Positions 61,689-64,000 of a stretch of 64,000 nt of DNA are shown in pieces. Position 1 is the stretch's first letter; each line of letters starts with the position of its first letter. The notes beneath the pieces were generated by a model. It did no database searches. It was not told where the DNA came from and saw only the letters and a program-made list of their open reading frames with translations. The stretch lies in contig NZ_WUEY01000001.1 of the NCBI RefSeq assembly GCF_010668395.1, positions 558,001-622,000 on the forward strand, written 5' to 3'. The position numbers and the translations under genes are program-made. This stretch comes from Martinezella lusitana (lineage in GTDB: Bacteria > Pseudomonadota > Alphaproteobacteria > Rhizobiales > Rhizobiaceae).

Positions 61689-62252
61689 CTAAAACGCCAG
61701 CGACTGCTGTACCGGCTTCGGCGGCGCCAGCTGAACGCCTTCCAGCTCCAGCATGCGCGCCTTGGCGTTCGAGCCACCGGGCGCGGAAAAGCCGCCGATC
61801 TTGCCGCCGGCCGCCAGCACGCGATGGCAGGGGATGATCAGCGCCACCGGATTTTTGGCCATGGCCTGCCCGACATCGCGGGCGGCTTCCGGCCCGGCAC
61901 CGAGCTGCTTGGCCAGGCTTCCATAGGTGGTGGTATGGCCCCAGCCGACCTGCCGGGCGGCATCGTAGATCTGCCTGAAGAACGCATCCTGCTCGCCGAG
62001 ATCGAGCGCGACGCCGGAAAAGTCGATCTCCTCGCCCGCGAAATAACGCTTCACCTGGGCGATCACCTCTGCGACCGCCGGGGTCGGCGTGCCGGGCTGC
62101 GCATCCGGCAGCCGGCGCAGAAGCAGGCGCTCGGTCGCTCCCGCATCCTTGGTCGGCAATTGAAAGCGCAGGATGCCGACATCGCTCCAGGCGATGCCGC
62201 AGAAACCGCCGGCGGTTTCGAAGATCGAATAATTCTGCCTTGTCTCGTTCAT
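61689..62252 (-). CDS. ogt: Methylated-DNA-protein-cysteine S-methyltransferase
   Basis: Ogt repairs O6-methylguanine and O4-methylthymine in DNA by transferring the alkyl group to its own Cys. The 187-residue protein has the active-site loop NPVALIIPCHRVLAAGGKIGG near residue 137 (PCHRV) and the helix-turn-helix TTTYGSLAKQLG. The start at 62252 follows GGGAG. There is no Ada regulatory domain, so this is the constitutive type. Confidence 0.94.
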   Translation of the reverse strand: MNETRQNYSIFETAGGFCGIAWSDVGILRFQLPTKDAGATERLLLRRLPDAQPGTPTPAVAEVIAQVKRYFAGEEIDFSGVALDLGEQDAFFRQIYDAARQVGWGHTTTYGSLAKQLGAGPEAARDVGQAMAKNPVALIIPCHRVLAAGGKIGGFSAPGGSNAKARMLELEGVQLAPPKPVQQSLAF

Positions 62253-62338
62253 GACGAAAGCTCCCGTGTTTCCACTTGTCATGAAAATCGTCCCGGAGAG
62301 CGTCGAATTCAACCCGATTCTTGCGAAGATCGAACGTT

Positions 62339-62380
62339 GCCACCGTCTTTGCCACAACGAAATCGCGCAAAGACGGTGGC
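62339..62380. repeat. 14-bp perfect inverted repeat
   Basis: GCCACCGTCTTTGC and GCAAAGACGGTGGC are exact complements around a 14-base loop, between ogt and the small lipoprotein gene. It lies just downstream of the lipoprotein stop codon and may be its terminator. No U-run follows. Confidence 0.7.
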
Positions 62381-62391
62381 GAGCACGTCTA

Positions 62392-62529
62392 TCAATACCC
62401 GCCGCCGGACGGAGGAGAACTCTGCGTCATGCCGCTGCCGGAACTGCCGCCACCGGACGTGGAGCAAGACGCGACCCCAAGGCCGATAAGAGCGAGAACA
62501 ACGGCCGAAAAGAAAATTTTGGCACACAT
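62392..62529 (-). CDS. 45-residue small lipoprotein
   Basis: The peptide begins MCAKIFFSAVVLALIGLGVA and has a lipobox VASC at residues 19-22, followed by a Gly/Ser-rich tail (STSGGGSSGSGMTQSS, ending GGGY). AAGGA lies 10 bases upstream of ATG 62529. Size and layout resemble entericidin-like small lipoproteins, but the mature sequence differs, so no function is assigned. A strong inverted repeat follows the stop codon. Confidence 0.6.
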   Translation of the reverse strand: MCAKIFFSAVVLALIGLGVASCSTSGGGSSGSGMTQSSPPSGGGY

Positions 62530-62701
62530 GGATGGTCATTCCTTTTTGAGAGAGAACGGCTACGAAACCCCAACTTGGAATGAACAGATCAGGCCGGACT
62601 TTTATTCGGTCGCTCTTTTCAAAATGAGGATCGCCGGTCGCAGCCGCTCTCAGCTGCTATTTGTTCTTGTTTTGTTCTTGATCTGACTGCTGTCTCGTCG
62701 T

Positions 62702-63382
62702 ATGATTTCCGGATCGGGAAAATGGAAGGAGGCAGAGCGGGCAAGCTTTGAGCGATCCATGAAGAACAGCGGGCAACTTTCACTCAATCTTGGAAATGGA
62801 TCGCGCAGCCGGACACCGCCGCCTCCGGGGCAAGAACCCGCCAATGGACTCTATTTTGCCATCCTGCCCGACCAGGAGACTGCCGCGCGCAGCTTTGAAC
62901 TCGCCGGAACGTTTCACCGCCAATACAGCTTTTCAACGAAGCCGCGGCGCAAGGATCTATTTCATATCACCCTCTATCAAATGCAAATCGATCCGGCGCG
63001 CGAATTGCCGGAGGACGTAGCGTTTGCGGCAATGGAAGCAGCGTCGACGATCAGAAAGCGATCGTTTCCAGTCCTGTTCGATCGGGCTGTAAGCTTCGGC
63101 AATAGAGACAATCGGCCGCTTGTCTTGTGGAACAAGGATGGAAACGCGGAGCTGAAAGCGCTTCATCGCGAACTGGATGAAGCCGTGGAACTGACAGGCT
63201 TCAAGAGAGGGCGCGAAAAGCTGGTCGAGCCGCATATGACGCTGCTTTATCGCGGGCACGTTGTTCCGGATATCTTGCTTGAGGAACCCGTTTCGTGGAC
63301 CGCCAGGGATTTCGTGCTGATCAATAGCCTCTACGGCAAGGCAACTCACGATCATCTTTGCTATTGGACGCTGCACGACTGA
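62702..63382 (+). CDS. 2'-5' RNA ligase/LigT-like (2H phosphoesterase) protein
   Basis: The 226-residue frame (ATG 62759 gives a 207-residue alternative) has the two HxTx motifs of the 2H phosphoesterase family: FHITLYQM near residue 96 and PHMTLLYRG near residue 178. LigT and ThpR proteins ligate or hydrolyse 2'-5' RNA bonds. The role here is unproven. No strong ribosome binding site marks either start, so the N-terminus is uncertain. Confidence 0.8.
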   Translation: MISGSGKWKEAERASFERSMKNSGQLSLNLGNGSRSRTPPPPGQEPANGLYFAILPDQETAARSFELAGTFHRQYSFSTKPRRKDLFHITLYQMQIDPARELPEDVAFAAMEAASTIRKRSFPVLFDRAVSFGNRDNRPLVLWNKDGNAELKALHRELDEAVELTGFKRGREKLVEPHMTLLYRGHVVPDILLEEPVSWTARDFVLINSLYGKATHDHLCYWTLHD

Positions 63383-63391
63383 ATGGGGCGC

Positions 63392-64000
63392 TCAAGCCTT
63401 TGGCTGATCGCCCGCCATCACCGCCGCAACGGCGTCATCGACGCTGAAGCTGCAGCGGCCGTTGACGTCGGCAATGCCGGCGACCGTCATGAGATCGCGG
63501 ACGCGGTCATGCACACGGGCAAACTGGACGCGCAGGCCCGTGCGCTGCATGGCGCCATCGAATTCCGTCAGGGCATCCATCGCCGTGCTGTCGATGTCGG
63601 AGCTTTCCTCCAGGCTGAGGATGACGGCCCGCAGCCCGGTTTCGCTGCGGCTGTCCGAAAGTATCTCGCCGAAGATCGTATCGGCATTGCCGAAGAACAG
63701 GGTTTCGCCGGGGCGCCAGATGGCGATGCCCGGTATCTCGGAGGCATTGTCGTGTCTGGCGATATCGACGAAGTCATGGCTGTTGTCCAGCCGGCCCAGA
63801 CGGGCGACATGCGGCGACGCCAGGCGATGCATCATGGCGGCGAGCGAGAGCGCGATCGCCAGCAGCATGCCGTTGAGGACGCCGAAGGCCAGCACGCCGA
63901 CAGCGGCGCCCAGCGCCACGTAGAAATCGCGATGCAGGCGGCGCAGACGCAGGATCGGGCTTGGATCGAGCGCATGAGTAAGGGCTGCGATAACAACGGC
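63392..64000 (-). CDS. SulP family anion transporter, C-terminal part with STAS domain
   Basis: The frame is open to the right edge, so the gene begins beyond the window. The portion seen has the last membrane segments (GAAVGVLAFGVLNGMLLAIA) and a STAS domain (IPGIAIWRPGETLFFGNADTI, LRAVILSLEESSDIDSTAMD, LRVQFARVHDRVRDLM). SulP proteins carry sulfate, bicarbonate or dicarboxylates; the specificity cannot be judged from this part. Confidence 0.88.
   Translation of the reverse strand, partial: AVVIAALTHALDPSPILRLRRLHRDFYVALGAAVGVLAFGVLNGMLLAIALSLAAMMHRLASPHVARLGRLDNSHDFVDIARHDNASEIPGIAIWRPGETLFFGNADTIFGEILSDSRSETGLRAVILSLEESSDIDSTAMDALTEFDGAMQRTGLRVQFARVHDRVRDLMTVAGIADVNGRCSFSVDDAVAAVMAGDQPKA

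Overview
The window is high-GC, gene-dense chromosomal DNA from an alphaproteobacterium of the Rhizobiales, most likely a Rhizobium or Agrobacterium relative (Rhizobiaceae). Support comes from phosphatidylcholine synthesis by a PmtA-type methyltransferase, a stand-alone choline sulfatase with its LysR regulator, the rsmI-yraN-gshB and pyrF-NDUFA9-like-uppP-queG-rsmB-guaA runs of core genes, many lysE, GST and SDR genes, and a dispersed family of short palindromic repeats of the rhizobial type. No tRNA, rRNA, insertion sequence, prophage or CRISPR array was recognised.

Layout. 1-8.5 kb: the 3' end of hutU, a spermidine-synthase-like methyltransferase, a vapBC toxin-antitoxin pair, an arsR/AHSA1/GFA operon, a VOC protein, and two LysR regulators, each divergent from its likely target (an MFS exporter, an SDR). 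8.5-17 kb: coaBC, a class II amidotransferase, then an osmoprotection block (a structured RNA with an embedded 24-codon ORF, otsB, otsA, a choline-sulfate LysR, betC) and a molbindin. 17-29.5 kb: trmO, an orphan class III ABC binding protein, prfC, dut, an Lrp/EamA/NIPSNAP unit, two LysE exporters, cysK and comM. 29.7-36 kb: a small lipoprotein, gshB, a cupin, an EEP-fold protein, yraN, rsmI and dnaN, followed by an array of hairpins. 35.8-45.7 kb: pmtA, a divergent histidine phosphatase, pyrF, an NDUFA9-like protein, uppP, a GST, queG, an SDR, an RlpA-like protein and rsmB. 45.8-51 kb: a four-gene operon of two imelysins, a di-heme cytochrome and a DUF1513 protein behind a candidate Irr site. 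51-64 kb: GntR, MarR and TetR regulators, a DUF2252 protein, a hotdog thioesterase, a nucleosidase, guaA, mug, ogt, a small lipoprotein and the 3' end of a SulP transporter gene.

How the genes work together. Trehalose synthesis (OtsA makes trehalose-6-P, OtsB dephosphorylates it) and choline-sulfate hydrolysis (BetC) sit side by side and serve osmoprotection. The periplasmic imelysin/cytochrome operon looks like an iron- or heme-linked redox and uptake system of unsettled chemistry and is the most interesting protein system here. The most interesting non-protein signal is the structured transcript ahead of otsB, in which the ribosome binding site of the small ORF is complementary to a stretch just after its stop codon. 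Several divergent regulator-target pairs carry near-perfect dyads in their intergenic regions.
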